Below, in pieces: positions 1-12,900 of a DNA stretch of 64,000 bases (the stretch's first letter is position 1; each line of letters begins with the position of its first letter). A program made the translations under genes and the position numbers. This DNA comes from Paraphaeosphaeria minitans. Lineage: Eukaryota; Ascomycota; Dothideomycetes; Pleosporales; Didymosphaeriaceae. The notes beneath the pieces were generated by a model. The model was not told the DNA's origin and did no database searches. It saw nothing but the letters and a program-made list of their open reading frames with translations. The DNA is taken from assembly GCA_015832175.1 (NCBI GenBank), contig WJXW01000006.1, positions 248,001 through 312,000 on the forward strand, read 5' to 3'.

Positions 1-798
1 GTTCGTGCTGTTCGTGCTGCGCTCCCCCATCCAACAGCAACTCCTACGACGGTGCCATAACAAGACGTGACCCAACGGCGCACCTCCCAACCCGCACGCA
101 CGCACCTCCCTTGCTTGCCTCATCCAGGACTCGTCCGTCCGTCCGCGGCAATGGCAAGGGAAGAAAAAAAACCAGTGGGTAGGGTAGGTATCAGGTGAGC
201 TGTAACCCGCAAGCCAGTCGAGCCAGGTCGCCGCATGCGACAGGTTGAGGTGACGAAGCGACAGAAGGGGGGAGCCGTCCGTGTCTGTACTGTAGGCCCG
301 AGTCTAGCCACCTCGCTGCCGCTTCCGGCATGTCGTGCAGACGCAATGCAGCCACGGGACGGCCCTCGCCCTCCCAAGCCAGCCTGCAACCGCATTGACT
401 CTCTTCTCTTTTTTTCGTTTCTTTGTTTTGTTTTGTTTTCTTTTCTTTTCGGCGTGACCGTTTTGGCAAACACGAAAGAAGGGGGGAAAGGGGGGGGGGG
501 GCTCATCCGGGGTGACGGTGCGCCTCTATCGAATTAAATTACGTGCTCTCTCTCTCTCGGCCCTGACAACTGCATACGTGCAAAAAACGAACAAGCAACT
601 AAAATAAAATGTACAATCAGAATAGATACCCCAACTGCCTGACCCGGCCTGCCCTCAAGCCAGGATCCCCGCGTGTGTGTGAAAAGTCAGTCAGCGTTGC
701 CCATGACGTCCCTCTTGTCCCAACGCCGTACACAAATGTTCCCATGCATCAGGTGACCAGAAAGAATTGGAAGGGAAATGCAAGCGTCGCGTCTACCT
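1..798. other. Gene-free left edge, 3' flank of the syntaxin gene
   Basis: No coding region is recognised here. The stretch holds pyrimidine-rich and G-rich low complexity, including a run of 12 G at about 490-501 and a T-rich tract around 405-450. It lies downstream of the minus-strand syntaxin gene and probably contains that gene's 3' untranslated region. The reading frames present overlap each other in several frames and have biased composition with no family resemblance. Confidence 0.6.
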
Positions 799-1885
799 CT
801 ACCCGGCGATGAGGACCCACAGTAGGAAGACTGCATTCGGTTAGCTGGGCTGCTCCGCATCCGACGTCACGTGTAAACCTACATATCATCAGAACACCAA
901 ACATCTTGGCGACAAGCCATCGGTTGCCCTGCACACGGCTCCAGTACTTCATCAACTCGCGCTGCGCACCCTCGACGTTGTCCACGACGTCTTCGGTGTT
1001 GGCGTCGATGCGCTGGATCTGCTCCCCCTGTTCCGACACCATCTGCGCCAGTTGGCCAAATATGCTTCCCAGTTCGGAAATCGTGCTTTCGATCGACTCT
1101 ATCGCATGTCCCCGCTGCTGGATGTACTGGTTCGGCGCTTGCGCTTCCTCCATCAGCATGAGCTGCGCATCCGACTGAGCGCCGCCGCGAGTCAGCGCTG
1201 ATGATCCCGAAGGATCGAGGGACAAGAGATCCTGTTGCGCGGCATTCGTGTTCCGGAAGCCTCCTGGCGATCGCCCTCGCTGCGGTGTTTGGTAAAGCGG
1301 CGAGTCTGTTCTGCTGGGATCGAGGCTCGTTTGCGAATGCGACGCTGCCGTGGAGAGAAACTGTTCCGTCCGCGATCGCGACGCCTGCATGTTCTTCGTC
1401 CGGACCTCGAGCACATCCTTGAAGCTTCCGCCCACGTTTTGAAGTTTGTCTTTCAGCATGACTACCACCTGGTGGTTGTGTTCGCCCTCCTGGTCCGCGC
1501 CAGGTTTCGCCTTCGGATGCTGTTTGCTTGTGAGGGCCTGGAGGTCCTGTATCTGCCGCGACAGCTGTGCCATGTCTTGCTTGATGACGAATGTCAATTC
1601 GTCAATCTCCACGGGCCGGTCGTCGAACAGTGTCTTGCGTCTTGCTAGTTGAGAAAGGCGCTCTAGTTTCGCCATGGTGCCCGAGATGGCACGGGCAACG
1701 TCGCGAGCGCTACGCTGGAACTCGGAGTGCTTGCGCTGTGCCGACGTGCCATTTGCTTCGGCTTTCTGCTGGGCTGTCAGGAGAGACTGCCGTTGCGCCC
1801 CCGTTTTCGACTGTGCCTGTTTTCGTTGCGCTTGCGCGAGGATCGAGCGGAACTCGTCCGTGCGGTCCTGTATGGACACGGCCAT
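799..1885 (-). CDS. SED5: Syntaxin-5 family Qa-SNARE (Sed5)
   Basis: This is a Qa-SNARE expected to act at the cis-Golgi in ER-to-Golgi and intra-Golgi vesicle fusion. There are two exons: 883-1885 and 799-830. The 52-bp intron (831-882) has a GTAGGT donor, a CTAAC branch site and a CAG acceptor, giving 344 residues. The N-terminus carries the Sed5 signature SIQDRTDEFRSIL (residues 4-16), followed by an Habc-like helical region to about 120 and a flexible linker. The SNARE helix spans about 258-315, with the ionic-layer glutamine at Q286 (motif SEQGEQIQRID). The membrane anchor runs from about 323 to the end. The intron splits the anchor: the last exon supplies FLLWVLIAG and the stop. Without splicing the frame would run into an unrelated hydrophilic tail, which strongly supports the intron. 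Confidence 0.93.
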
Positions 1886-2820
1886 TGTGGTTTATGAGAG
1901 CGCGCGGAGGCGGAGGCGGAGGCGGCGGCGGAGGCGGAGGCGGAGGCAAAGGCAAAGGTGAGGCGGCGTCACCCTTACGCAGAAACGGAGTGGCTCTGCT
2001 GGTATCGTCGGATGTTTTCACGTAGCCCCCGGATATATATGGCGGATATTTGGCAAGAGAACGGCGATGTAGGCGTGCTGTTCCCCGTTGCCTGCAATCG
2101 AAGACGCTGCGTGTTCACAAAGCCACGGGTCGTTGCACCGCTGCCATCCGCTACGGAGTGTCACGAGTCGCAAGGGCTCGGTCTATCGTGGGCGTGGGCA
2201 CTGCGGAAAGAATGCGTGAAGGGTCGCGGGGTATATGCGGTCGGTCGGGCGAGGTGTGGTTGTGGAGTAAGAAACGGATCACAGCGATCCCGGGGCGCGG
2301 TTGTCTTCGAATGCAGGTGCAGGTGCAGGTGCAGTGGCTAGTCGGCAACGAGCATTGCCCTAGCTTGCCGCGCCGTACCTACAAGTTGGCAGCCCAGTTC
2401 AGGCAAATTGCGCCTTGTTGCCGTCATCTGCTTCACGCTTCTACATAGCAAGAGGCAAACTCTCTTCTGGCCAGTTCGCGACTTCTTTCGTCGCGCGCAA
2501 TTCCGCAACCTGTTACTTGCCTCCTCGTGCCAGCCCGAACCCCTCGTCATCCCCTGCTCGCCTCACGTCCCCGCTGCGCCAGAGGATCACCCTTCACCCT
2601 CGTTACCTCATCCAACTGGGCAGCCTCTTTCCTCGTAGTAATACCGTCGCGTCTCAAGGGCACCCGTTTGCGCCTTCCTCACCTTCCCGAGCCGGCTGCG
2701 ACCGCCTACCATACGATACGCCATACGCCATACGCCACCCGCCATCTGGGAGCTGGAGTTCGCAGGCCATGCTGCTGGTGTAGCTCCACGCGGTGATCCT
2801 ACATCGTAATAATAGACACC
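1886..2820. promoter_or_regulatory. Divergent intergenic region between SED5 and the WVEAKK-motif gene
   Basis: Two divergent genes start at the ends of this 935-bp stretch, so it should contain both promoters and 5' leaders. It has a purine-rich hexanucleotide array just upstream of the SED5 start and a short tandem of CATACGC-like units around 2709-2740 close to the plus-strand start. Several reading frames cross it, but none resembles a known family and most are low-complexity. No specific factor-binding site could be assigned. Confidence 0.5.
1905..1947. repeat. Imperfect GGAGGC hexanucleotide microsatellite
   Basis: About seven GGAGGC/GGCGGC units lie 20-60 bp upstream of the SED5 start codon. 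They would be transcribed as a pyrimidine/C-rich 5' leader on the minus strand. The opposite frames read as poly-arginine or poly-proline, so the apparent open frames here are composition artefacts. Confidence 0.85.
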
Positions 2821-5800
2821 ATGTCTGGGCCTTATCGTTTCCAGGCGGACTCGGCCAGGTCACCTCTGTAAGTTATTTGGTTCCAATATAGCCATGCGTC
2901 GATGCAGTGGCTTGCCCGCTTCGGAGCGCCTTCCTGCATCCGACTTGTGCCTTCCAAAGGAAGATTCCTCCTGGAAGGAGCGCACGAGTGGACAGCCACA
3001 CCTGGGCAGTGTATCGAGCACAAATATTGAGTGCTTTGGTGCCAACTCGCTGCCGGACTTGCCCTACCAAGCGCGCCGTCGTCTTGTGAAGTAGGACGTA
3101 TGCTAACAGCCGCCAGTGACCGCCGACCTCAAAATCCGCTCCCCGCCCAGCCCGTGTCGTTCAAGACTAATGTCAATCGCATGAAGACGAAGAAATGGGT
3201 CGAGGCCAAGAAGAACGCATACGACGGTGACGACTGGGGAGACTATGACGAGTACGACGAATATGGCGCGTCAGAACCAGACCCGCTGCCTGCATCGTCC
3301 CAATATGCCGCACCGCAGGCCCAAGTCCAAGCGTACGGGCAGAGGCTGGCTCAGCATGGCAGGAGCTTCACAGATCCGCAGCGCCCAGGACAACCGCAGC
3401 CGGGGCGAAGGTACGACACCGCGAAAGCTCGGTAATAGGCCGCCTCGCTGATCTGATCACAGGAACTCGTTTGAAGCTGGCGAAGAACAGCTAGCCTTCT
3501 CCGCCTCTACAGGCCAACCACCGCAGGCCTTCTATGAACAGCATGCGCAGCAACCCCCGCCGACACAATACGTACATCCGGCACTGAGGCAGGCGAGCGG
3601 TGCCCAATCCGATAGTAGCGACACACCAGAGCATCGACGAGACTTTAGTCCATCCGCTATGCCTCCTCCTCTTCAGACGCGCATGTCGCCACCTCCTGGT
3701 AGTGTATCTGGTTCGCCCAGTACTCGATTTCCTCCGCGCAAGAGCAGCATAGGCCAGACAGAGTCACCCGTCGCTTCGTCCCCTCGTGACCGCGCTCCGA
3801 GCAATCCAGGGAAGCCCCTTCCCTTTATTAGGCCCGCAGACATATACAAAAGGTACGAGGAGGAAAGGGAAAGGGAGCGCGCATCTCTCGACGAACAACG
3901 CCCACGAGTGGAAACCGCACCCGGCCAGAACTCCGCCAATGTTCAGCAGCCGGTACTACCGCCGGTGGAGGAAGGCACGTCCATGTTTGACAGCGACCTT
4001 CGCTCTGTAGTAGACAGTGCGTTCACACGTGCTGATGATCAGCGCTCTGTGCCGCCGACGCCCATTTCCAACTCGGAGTCCGGGGTCTCTAGAAGCAACA
4101 CTGACAGCACGTCCGGTATCAGCCCTATCATGAGTCGAGTTCCCAGCTCGGCCGCTTCAGCTATCAAGGCTAGGAATCTTGTAGGTGGCGACGGTAGTAC
4201 ACCTGTGATTGCTGAGGAAGCTAGTGAAAGCGGCACTCCCGTCTCCCGGCCAACATCTGCAGCGCTGCTTGGTAGCACACACCAGATCCCCCGCAAAGCT
4301 TCGCCCGGCCACTCGCGAAATGTTTCCAATGGTAGCGGTTTGACCACACCCACCGCGACAGGAAGCCCGGCGCGATCCCCCGCGATCACACCTCAGGCCC
4401 GTTTCCCAGAACCAGAGACTGCTAAGCTCTCGTCTCTAAGTCAGCCGTCGGATGAAATGAAGGTGTCTTTGCCAACTGATGCCACCACGCGCGAAGCAGA
4501 CATTGCAGCAGCAATGAAGACGAGCTCGGTTGAAGCGCATGCTGGGCTAAGTGCGGCCGAGAAGGAGTCCCAGGACGCTTTCCTCGAATCCCATCAAGCT
4601 TCCACCTCCGTTGCAGAAGCATTTCCACGTTCACGCTCAGAGTCTCCGAGCAAGAGTCGGGTGCAGGAATTGGCTGGCAAATTCGGCGACGTGTCTCAGT
4701 CACGACGTGGCTCTACACAGTCCAATACATCCCGCACGAGCCTACAGTCTTGGGAGAAGAGCCAAGATAATTCACGTCCAAGTTCTCCAACGAAGCCTGC
4801 CAGTCCTTCCAGGGATAATGTTGCCGCAAGACCCCAGGCTGAGCGTGAGGCAAGCTTCCGACCTAAACTACCTGGGCAATGGGACTCCTATGCTACCAGT
4901 GCAACAAGTCCAAGCAAGGAACTCAGCACCGATAACCTTCTCGCTACGAACAGTGACTTGAAATCGCCCGTGGAAGAAGTTGATCTGACGCCGACCACAG
5001 CAAAACAGTCGGTCGCGTCAGTGGGGCCCTCTAAATTGGATTCAAATACTTTCCCGAATCACACTTTCGGAGGCGTACTGCCACGGCCCCTTCAGTTGTT
5101 CCGTGAAGAGTCGTCTTCGTCAATGCCGCCCACACCACCTGCGAAGGATTCCCCTGAGTCGGAGGAAATGCCGCCTCCGCCGCCCCTGAAAGAGAAGAGC
5201 CCGGAACCGCGTTCCGCCACTACATCTAGCGTGCTCCCCGAAAGGCCCATCATGTTGCCCCAGTTGAGCACGGACGACGCCGTTGACGACCAAGAGAGTG
5301 ACAGGCTGCGGAAAGAGATTGTCGCCAGCTTGAGCCCACAGCAAACGATGACAGGGTCTACACCAGAGCAGAATCCAGCTTCACTACATGCTGGAAGCGC
5401 GCCTGTGGATCGAGAAAGTTCTCTGTTTCCAAGTGAATATGAAAGTTACTGGGCAGATGGCGATCAACCATCGCATGAACAAGGGCACGTTCGCGATTCA
5501 CAAGCGCCCTCCAGCGCCGGCGATGCTATAACGGCAAACCCGCTCACCCAATCACCGATAGAGGCCACGAAACCGGCGATCAAGACACGTTTTAGTTGGG
5601 AGAATGGTGGTTCGGGCCTCTTGGCTGACAGTCTTCAACAGACTCCCCCCGCAGCTCCTGAACCTACGACCCAGATCTACGGCGAAGAGAAGATCCTATC
5701 ACCTACAGTGGACAAGGCTGCAGAGGAACAAGAGATCAGCCAGTTCCCGGAGCCTTACTTCGGCCCTACCCACGGTGTTGCTGTCGTGAAGCCAGAACCG

Positions 5801-6637
5801 GTCAGTGACGCCGATTTGAATGCTCGCTCGCCTGCCGTGGACCTCTCAAGCCCCTCTACCAACATATTACCACCCGACACTGAGCGTGCAACATCCCCTG
5901 CCCCGGGTCTTCACGTTGTGAACTCTGCTCTAAACCCTGAAGCAGTCGATATGCCGCCTCGTCTCAGTCGCGAAGTCTCGCCAACGTCCGCCCAGCATCT
6001 CTCCGGTCCAGATGTGCCTACCAAAGAATCAAATGACCAAACTCACGATCGTACACAAGACCCGGTGGTCAATCCTGCTATAAGTGCACCGCTCTATGGC
6101 GTTCGGGAGCCTACGGCAAGCTCCCATATTGCAACGGCATCCCCCACCTCGGATAAACCTCTTGGGTTCAAGGAAATCTTACAGATTAACTCTCCAGCGG
6201 AGAGGATAAGCCGATACAACAAGACGCGTAACTATTGGGCGCATACTGACCATGGGCTCGGCGATTGGGTGAGCACAACTCTGAGCACGAACCCAGATCT
6301 TGCCACGCAGCCATACCCGCAACCTCGGCCTACTGTGAACACATCAGGGACGTTGCGCCACAGACCCACGGGATCCATATCATTGTTCGGAAAACACCAC
6401 GGTGCGGCTAGCGTCCAAGGAGAGCCAACCGGGGCATCCACTGCCCAAACTCCAGTCACGCCAACCTCTGCGCCGGGCTTCCCAGGAAGCGGCAGGAGTG
6501 CAAGTCATCAGATGCAAGTCAAAGGAAAAGACCTCCTGCATACGGCTGGCGCGTTGAGCGGGAAAGGGTTGACAGGTGCCAAGGGCCTCTTTGCGAAGGG
6601 CAAAAGCCGCTTCAAGAGTGACAAGGTAGATAAATGA
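2821..6637 (+). CDS. Large disordered fungal protein with N-terminal WVEAKK motif, function unknown
   Basis: There are three exons: 2821-2867, 3117-3410 and 3463-6637. The introns (249 and 52 bp) have GTAAGT and GTACGA donors; a TGCTAAC branch site precedes the first acceptor. All phases close to give 1171 residues. The N-terminal segment (about 30-60) has the motif MKTKKWVEAKKNAYDGDDWG followed by acidic/tyrosine residues, which looks conserved among filamentous fungi. The middle 800 residues are Ser/Thr/Pro-rich and predicted disordered. A more ordered segment near the C-terminus (FKEILQINSPAERISRYN, then NYWAHTDHGLGDWV) precedes a basic, Gly/Lys-rich tail (KGKDLLHTAGALSGKG). No enzyme domain is visible. 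A cytoskeletal or scaffold role is only a guess from its composition. Its neighbour downstream has the same long disordered style. Confidence 0.85.
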
Positions 6638-6969
6638 TTTTCTGTTCTTTTTTTCTTGTTTCCTTACGATATGATCCGACGATGCACCTCACGATCCCTC
6701 TTCTGATGGCGGGTGGAGGGAACGACGACAGATGTTTGGAGTTTTGGCTCGGCTGATCCCCAATCCTGTGGGCAATTCATCTGCTCGCCAGTCTTTGCAT
6801 CCCGGCCCTAATTTTCCATCTCATGTTGACGCATTTTTGTATGATTAGGGCCAATATAATCTTTTCATAACCATGTGATCCCACCTAGTAATGAGTATAC
6901 GTGTTGATTGTGATGTAGGCCTCGGAATCACCCACCTCGTCCCGCGAAGCGTCAGAAGAGCCATCAGAC
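6638..6969. other. Intergenic spacer between two large disordered-protein genes
   Basis: This 332-bp head-to-tail spacer starts with a T-rich tract immediately after the stop codon (about 6640-6660) that suits a 3' end. No gene is seen. A short upstream exon of the next gene could hide here because a TAG acceptor-like site precedes its first ATG, but nothing requires it. Confidence 0.5.
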
Positions 6970-9900
6970 ATGGGCAGCACGACCTCTGACTTTGCCACCC
7001 TCGCACACCTCTCATTGGACACCACGGACAGTACGAAGGAGGAAAAGAAGCATAGACGTCGTTTCTCGTCGCCGTTCCGCCGTTCCGCTCGCTCCAGGTC
7101 CCGACCCGGCAGCATCGTTCTACCAAGCATCGAGTCGACTCCCCGCTCGACACCGGGACACAGTCGTCCACAATCGTACCATCCGCCCGAGACATGGGGC
7201 ACGGGGTCGCGCGGGCTCTCGACCACGCCGGAGCGCGAGGCCTCTGGGCAGCTCGGCGTGTTGCCGTCGCCCGCCAAGAGCGTATTTTCGTTTTTTCCGC
7301 ACGACGGCGTCGACGACGACGTTCCTCCCGTGCCGCCGATCCCGGAGAGTATGGATCATGTCCTGTCGGATCATGTGACGCATAGGTTGTTGCAGTCTGT
7401 GATTCGGAATTCGACGACGCCGGCTGTGGAGACGCAGATGCTGGTGGGAAGACCTGGGTTTGCGGAACTGCCTGCGAGCAGGAGGGACAGGCTTGGATCC
7501 GAGGCCGGGTCTGGGGGCCAGTCTGGACTGCTTGATGATGGGTCTGGAATGCTGGAAGAGGGCGGTGTCGTGGAGAATGTGGAAGCAGTCGTTTCGGTGG
7601 CGCCGGCGGTGGAAGGTCGACGAGATGAGAACAGCCGCGACCCTTTTCCTCCGCAGTTGCACCATGACGATGTTGAACATACGGGTACTGGGCACCAACA
7701 GGTGCCTCGTGACGATGATTGGGTGCAAGTCGAGGTTGTTTCGCGCTCAGACTCAGAGAGCGAAGATGGAATGTCTCCACAGCCTCATCAGGAACCAATT
7801 TCACGTCCAGATGCTTGGCTGCATAAGCTGCAAAAAGATCAACGGTCGGATGGGGATCTGACGGCTACAGATAGTGATCTTGAGGATAGACCAGGCCAGT
7901 TGCCACGCCACAGATCTGTTTCGCCCGAGGATGCTTCGGTAAGACTGGATGCGCACTCAGTAGAGGGCGTGGATCAACCCATTCACGACGAGAGCGACGA
8001 TGACCTACCCCCGCAGCTTCACCATGATCCGATTCCCGCCAAAGGTCCCCAAGTTGTCTTTGTCTCGGAACGGGCAGCAGATGCTGTGGCTGGGGCCCCT
8101 TTCGTTGATCTGGAGATGTCGCATACCTTGTCACCCGTAAAGCCTCATCGCTTAAGCAGCCACCGAGAGGATGGCAGGCAACCTCATCTCCAACAGCCCT
8201 CTCATGCGCATCCGCAACGACCCGCTCTGGACGTGAGCCCGATGCTCCAGCCAACCAGGCTTGTCTCAGACATCTCCGACAGCTCTGATGACGATGAACA
8301 AGCAACGCTTCTCGCTTCTGCGATGAATGCAAATGGTGAGAGTCGCTTTTCGTATGAGACGGAGGTCATCGGTGGCGATCTCTCTCCCCTTTCCTCGCAT
8401 GCATCCAGCGACGAAGAGAGAACGCGGACAGAACCAAACACACATTCATCGCATACAGGTGATACGACTGCAACGCCAGTGATTGTCACGGTGGTAGACA
8501 CTGCGCAGTCGCCGCATGGCAAGGCTGCATCGGGCGAGAATGCACTAAAAACTGCCCCGCGGCCTCAGCCACAACATCAACTAAGCGCATACCGTGTAGT
8601 TCACGCCGTGGAGTATCTGCATTCGCAATCGTCATTCGAGTCATGGGAGCACGAGAGCACTGTTGCATTGTCGCAATCGGACGAGAGCCCACGTCTTGAT
8701 GAGCACGACGGAGCCGAGCTGCCGCCTGTGCCTCTTGGGTCTGACCCGAGCTTGGATGACGTGAAGGCGGAAGAGGCAGAAAAGGCATCAATAGATAAGC
8801 AACCAACGCTCATGTCGGGTCGAGATTCGCCAAAGCCAGTGGTTCCGATCAAGTTCGATACGCCCCAGGAGGATCCGCAACAATCTCTGCAATTTGGGCG
8901 CGCAGGGGCTCACAAACGCTCCGAGTCGCTCATATCCAAGATATCATCTATGGTATCGGCAGACGACGCGCCTCTCTCTCCAGTCTCGAGCTACGGCCCT
9001 CGTTCACGTCCTCCAAGCAAAGCTGCAGGTCGTCAACGGCAGATTCCGTCCGCTAAGGCCTCCCCAATCCCTGTGCAGATCGAGGAAGAACCTACTGCAC
9101 CCGATCACGCCGTCAACAGTACAATAGAAAACAATGATTTCGACTTGTATGCCGACCACAACGGGGTGGTAAAAGACGAGGAAGGCCGACCCTTGCTTGT
9201 TACGACTGACCAGCCGCCCAAACCAGTTGTTTCTGCGCGACCTCCTACATCCGCCGTACCGAAGCCTACTCCTCTTTCCGTGTCAATGGATGAGGCGCCA
9301 GCGCGGATTAGCGATGAACGCCCAATGAGTTTTATTTGGGGTCCTCGAGATGCGAACGGCCGGCCGCAGGATGAAATCAATCGTCCTGGTGGAGGCAATC
9401 AGGATCAATCCTCGCCGCGCCTCCCTAACACGCGGGTCCAGCGATCCAGCCAGCTCCGCCTCGCTCCCGTCATGAGATTGAAACCTCAAAGTACCGTCAC
9501 CCAATCCAACGGACGACTGCTGGAGCAACCTTCTCAGGGCGATTTGGGGAGCGAAAATGTCTCGCCGCTAAGCAGCTATCGCGAGAGCAGCAAGTCCTTG
9601 CCGCATGACAATGTCCCAATCTCCCCACCTCCAGTCGCTGTCGCCAGGGCGTCTCCTCCGCTAGGTTCTCCGCCATCTACAATCTCGGAGCGACCACACC
9701 TTGAAAGTCCGACGACTTCAAATGGCCAGCCATTGCCATCAAAGTCACCTGATCTGCGATTGATCCAAGATCCAAGAGTGATGATGGAGGCACAGATGCA
9801 GAGGCGGGGATGGACACCTGGTCAACCAATTTCACAGGACTCTCGACTGCGACTAAGCGATCCTGCCCAGGTTCACATGCACGGTCTTCCTCAAAGCCCG

Positions 9901-12900
9901 CCTATCGCCCCAAGGAACCAGTATGAATATCAGCACATGATGGCACGTCAAACCATGCAAGCACCTGAACTCAAGTTGTCAACGCCGCCTGGAATACATC
10001 CTAGCAAGAAAGAAGACAAATTTTCTATACCCAAATTTTCATCCGTCTTCAAAGGTCTAGGCAAATCCAGCTCGAACCTCCCGCAGGCTTCGCAACCGCC
10101 ACCACCACTGCAACAACCTGTCCAGCCGCTTTCGCAACACATTCAACAGCTTCAAAGCAAAACGCATCCGCACCCGAACGCTTTAGCGGATAATGCAAGG
10201 CGGAGCGCTTCCCTTCAATCCGGCGTGAGCGATGTAACTCCCCCGCAGATGGCTCCGATGAAAGAGCGCAAAACGAGCACTTTCGGCTTCAATCGACCTG
10301 TGAGCTTTGGGCAAGAGTCACATAACAGTCAAGACAGTACCAGGGCCCAGGTTACTGGCTCCAGGCTGGATTTGAGACATCCTGCGAGCCCTCCGCCTTC
10401 TCAGGACATACCTCCGCAACAGCCTCCCCAGCATGTCCTGCAAAGCGTGCAAAACCCTCCCAGACCACAGAACTATCAGACTTCTAGTTCGGGTGTAGTG
10501 GAGACTGGCGGCAAGAAGAAAAGGTTCTCGTCTCTCGGAAACATCTTCAATCGCAGCGCAACGAGTGGTCCTTCGCTCCCGACCAAGCAGAAGATGAGCA
10601 AAGAGGAGAAGAAGGCGCAAAAAGCTCAGAAAAATTCCAGTGCAATGCCTCACCAGTCAGTCCCACAAGGTCAGCCATGGCCGCCACAACAGCCTGTGGA
10701 CCCGCGCCAATACGGTACTGTCCAATATGGTCCGCCTCCTATCGCAAGACCATTCCCAGGAGTGCACGGCGTGTCATCACAACCTATGCAGATGCAAGTC
10801 ATGCAGCAGCACGCTGTGTCGTCTGTTTCTCCGCAAAGGATGCAATTGCAGTCACCTATGACGCCGGAGAGCATGCATCCTCACGGGATGCCTCAATCGT
10901 ACACCCAGGTTCCTCAAGGATTCCAGCATCCGGTTCAAGTACCGTCCTCACAGTTTGCATCACAGATACAACGGACACCTGGTGTTCCAGAGGCTTCTGC
11001 CTACATGAGAACTCGACAAAACGCCCAGATGATGCAGGCACAACACATGCAAGAACAAAGCAGGCCAACGACACATCATCCGCCTTATACTGCGCACCCG
11101 AACATCCCTACAGCACCGAGCTTACCGCACCCTGCACCGAGACCTGAGGAATCCATTCCTCCTGCTTTCAACGAGTATTTCAAGCCGGATCTCAAGATGA
11201 TCAAACCTCTCCCACCTATTCAGCCACAACCTGAACAACACCTTTCCTATCATCGACACCCGCTACAGCAGCCACAGCCCCAATCAGTGGCGCAACAGCC
11301 ACCCCGCAATCCTCGCATTGTGCCTGCTCCGACCACTGTTTCCTCTGCCGATCAAACGTCGCACGTTTCACAGCGGCAGGTAAGCTCGCCTTTTCATGAG
11401 CCGCAATACGACACTCCACAGATCCCGGCAGCGTATACACAAGTCACGGGTGCCTTTGTCTCGCCTAGATTGGAGCAGGGACCATCTCGAGCGGAAGAGT
11501 CGGCTGATGCTCGATCTTACAGTCGGCAATATTCGGACCCACTTATGCAATCCATCTCACCTCAGGTCTCCGCTTTGGCGACGTCGCCCCCTAACGTCCG
11601 TCAGAACTCCAGTGACTCTGTTGTCTCCCCGATCTCAGATCCCTCGCCTGGCCCTATGGCTGGTCCTTCGCCCCCACCGAACTTGAGGCCTCAGAAGCAA
11701 AGGATGACTAGTATTACGGAGCAGGTACAGTCGGAGCGGCCTTGGAATCTGGATCTACCCCACGGAGCCACCGAGCAGGAGATTGTGCGCGCACGCCAGC
11801 GACAGTACATGGAACAGCAGCTTGCCGCACAAGAGCAATTGCACGCTGAACGAACTGGCCGCTCACCATCGCCTCGTTCCGGGCAAAGCCAGCAGTCGGC
11901 CAGTCCTGCACCGCCAGCACCAACTCAAGCGCAGCCTCCACACAGAGGGGGGGGAGGATTCCGGGAATTGTTTCCTCGCAGCTCGCCCCAGCCTTACCCT
12001 GTCACCGACGATCCGGAGACTCGGGGGTGGCAGCCTCATGAACAACAAGTGCCCAGTCCTCCGATAGCTCCTGCGCCTGTTCATCCTGCACAATTCCAGT
12101 CTCCCAGTCCAGTAGGTTACCCTCTACCCATGTCACCTGACCCAACCAACCTCAGGAGCCCGGTCAACCCCGCGGCGAGCATGATGCCGCCTCCCCCCCT
12201 TCCCGCGAAAACACCCCATGCCCCAATCAATGCCCCCTTCGCAGACGCCCACACGACGCGACCAATCTCGCAAGGCGCAGCCTCAGACCGCACCCAGGAT
12301 TCCCTCTACGACCCACCCCCACCCCCAGCCTCGTACCAGCACCCCGCCTACCGCGGCCAGCCAGACTACGACGACCTCGCCCCCGCAGACGAGCCCCCGC
12401 CGTACTCGGGCCCCGGCGTTCCAAACGAGGGCATGGACAAGGACGCAGCGCGCCCCCACCCACCCGACGTCGTGACGGACCGCGGGCGCCTCCCCGAGCC
12501 CCGCCAGCGTCAAGCCTCGCTGGGGATCCTGCAGCACCCACAGCCCGCCTCCATGGCCGCCTCGCCGCAGCGCTCCTCGGCCGACATGGGCGCCGACATC
12601 CTCCGGCGGCAGCTGCTCCATGTCGAGCAGCGCGAGCGCGCCGACCGCATGCAGCAGGCCGAGGCGCGCCGCGCGGAGACGGAGCGCGAGCGTGCTGAAC
12701 GCGACCGCGCGCGGGCCCGCGCCCGCGAACTCGAGCGCAGCGTCTCGGGTGGGGGCCGCGTCGGCAGCTTGCGCAGCGCCCATGGCAGCGCGCGGAATGG
12801 CGCGAGCGGCTTCGAGCGCGGTCCGGGTTCGGGTTCGGGCAGGGCCGTGTACGAGCTGCCGGCTGAGGACGACGCTGAGCCCGTCATGCGGGCGACGAGC

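Noticed and set aside
2140..2348. GCAGGTGCAGGTGCAG tract as part of a gene
   Set aside because: Short hexamer repeat in an intergenic region; frames crossing it have no coding character.
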